Of a DNA stretch of 6,775 nt, positions 6,573 to 6,775 are shown piece after piece. The notes below the pieces were generated by a model. It was not told the DNA's origin. It ran no database searches and saw only the letters and a list, made by a program, of their open reading frames with translations. The stretch is from Lachnospiraceae bacterium. GTDB lineage: Bacteria > Bacillota > Clostridia > Lachnospirales > Lachnospiraceae. Position numbers and translations under genes: made by a program. The stretch covers positions 1 through 6,775 of the forward strand of contig VSNH01000149.1 in NCBI GenBank assembly GCA_009774215.1. The letters run 5' to 3'. How positions within the stretch are numbered: the first letter of the stretch is position 1; each line of letters begins with the position of its first letter.

Positions 6573-6577
6573 CCTCC
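6573..6577 (-). promoter_or_regulatory. Ribosome binding site of the TPR gene
   Basis: The minus strand reads GGAGG, then TTAGT, then ATG at 6567. The alternative ATG at 6579 overlaps this site, so the protein begins MNIDAFF. Confidence 0.85.
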
Positions 6578-6611
6578 ATGATTCCGCTTCAGCGTAATCT
6601 AAAATCTGTGC

Positions 6612-6640
6612 GGAGAATTCCCGTATTTTGGGTACTCTCC
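6612..6640 (-). other. Imperfect inverted repeat in the TPR gene's upstream region
   Basis: GGAGAATTCCC (6612-6622) and GGGTACTCTCC (6630-6640) pair at 9 of 11 positions around a seven-base loop. It lies between the repeat element and the TPR ribosome binding site. It could be an operator or a leader hairpin. I found no convincing -35/-10 pair in 6580-6689 on the minus strand. Confidence 0.3.
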
Positions 6641-6668
6641 TGTGTGTTGACTTAGTACTTCTTAGCGA

Positions 6669-6684
6669 AGCAGCCTCTGCTGCT
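6669..6684. other. Small GC-rich hairpin next to repeat copy 2
   Basis: AGCAGC and GCTGCT are perfect complements around the loop CTCT, six bases before the repeat copy. There is no T run after it on either strand, so it is not a standard terminator; it may end a unit coming from the right, or be chance. Confidence 0.3.
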
Positions 6685-6689
6685 GAATT

Positions 6690-6775
6690 CTAGGGAAACG
6701 CTGATTAAATCAGCACTTCCTTAGAGCCTCCGGCGGATGCACACGGATTTGCAAAGGAATGTGCCGCTTCGCGGC
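6690..6775. mobile_element. MITE-like repeat, copy 2 (cut by the window edge)
   Basis: This matches copy 1 from its left end over 86 bases with two differences (a for g at its position 9, and g for t in ccttaGagcc), and has the same orientation. Its left terminal repeat CTAGGGAAACGCTGATTAAA is identical to the inward-read right end of copy 1. The window stops after the GCCGC-TTC-GCGGC hairpin, so the right end is unseen. It lies upstream of the TPR gene, as copy 1 lies upstream of the coiled-coil gene. Confidence 0.88.

Noticed and set aside
5839..6597. Plus-strand open frame of 252 codons opposite the TPR gene
   Set aside because: The minus-strand TPR frame has clear repeats and a good ribosome binding site; this one is its complement shadow.

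Overview
The window looks like a chromosomal segment from a Clostridia-type Firmicute, most likely a gut Lachnospiraceae member. The grounds are moderate GC content, strong AGGAGG-type ribosome binding sites, a very large secreted protein built from 'YTGKAIKP...DYTITYKNN...ITGKGNYxG'-style repeats, and a DUF4037 gene beside a TPR gene. This is judged by style and family recollection, not by a search. Every supported gene lies on the minus strand, so the gene order reads from right to left.

Right part (4445-6775): a two-gene block, a TPR protein (5698-6567) followed by a DUF4037 nucleotidyltransferase-fold protein (4642-5589). Two copies of a short repeat in the same orientation flank it. Copy 1 is complete (4445-4572, 128 bp, with 20-bp terminal inverted repeats). 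Copy 2 is cut by the window edge (6690-6775) and matches copy 1 at 84 of 86 positions. The repeat is non-coding, ends in CTAG, and can fold into three hairpins, so it looks like a MITE-type element. A 20-codon ORF lies between the two genes and overlaps the DUF4037 start by ATGA.

Middle (3742-4444): a short coiled-coil gene with a perfect ribosome binding site and 42-nt tandem repeats. Its reading frame is broken twice, each time needing a -1 shift, and once repaired it would run to a stop at 3974. It is called a probable pseudogene. Downstream are a perfect 16-bp hairpin (3912-3950, terminator) and then a good extended -10 promoter (3845-3873) for the next gene.

Left part (1-3741): the first 1247 codons of a giant exported protein whose frame is open to the window edge. 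In order it has a signal peptide, a Pro/Gly/Asp/Glu/Asn-rich spacer, MBG/YDG-type repeats, a chitobiase/hexosaminidase C-terminal-like domain (VDGSDP), a DPD spacer, and at least five tandem Ig-like repeats. It is probably a cell-surface or adhesin-like protein; the C-terminal anchor is outside the window.

No stretch over 300 bases is free of a gene. The longest gap, 3742-3973, holds the promoter, leader and terminator described. No rRNA, tRNA, CRISPR array or transposase was seen. The genes do not form an obvious single pathway. The parts most worth attention are the repeat-flanked DUF4037/TPR block and the doubly frameshifted coiled-coil gene.
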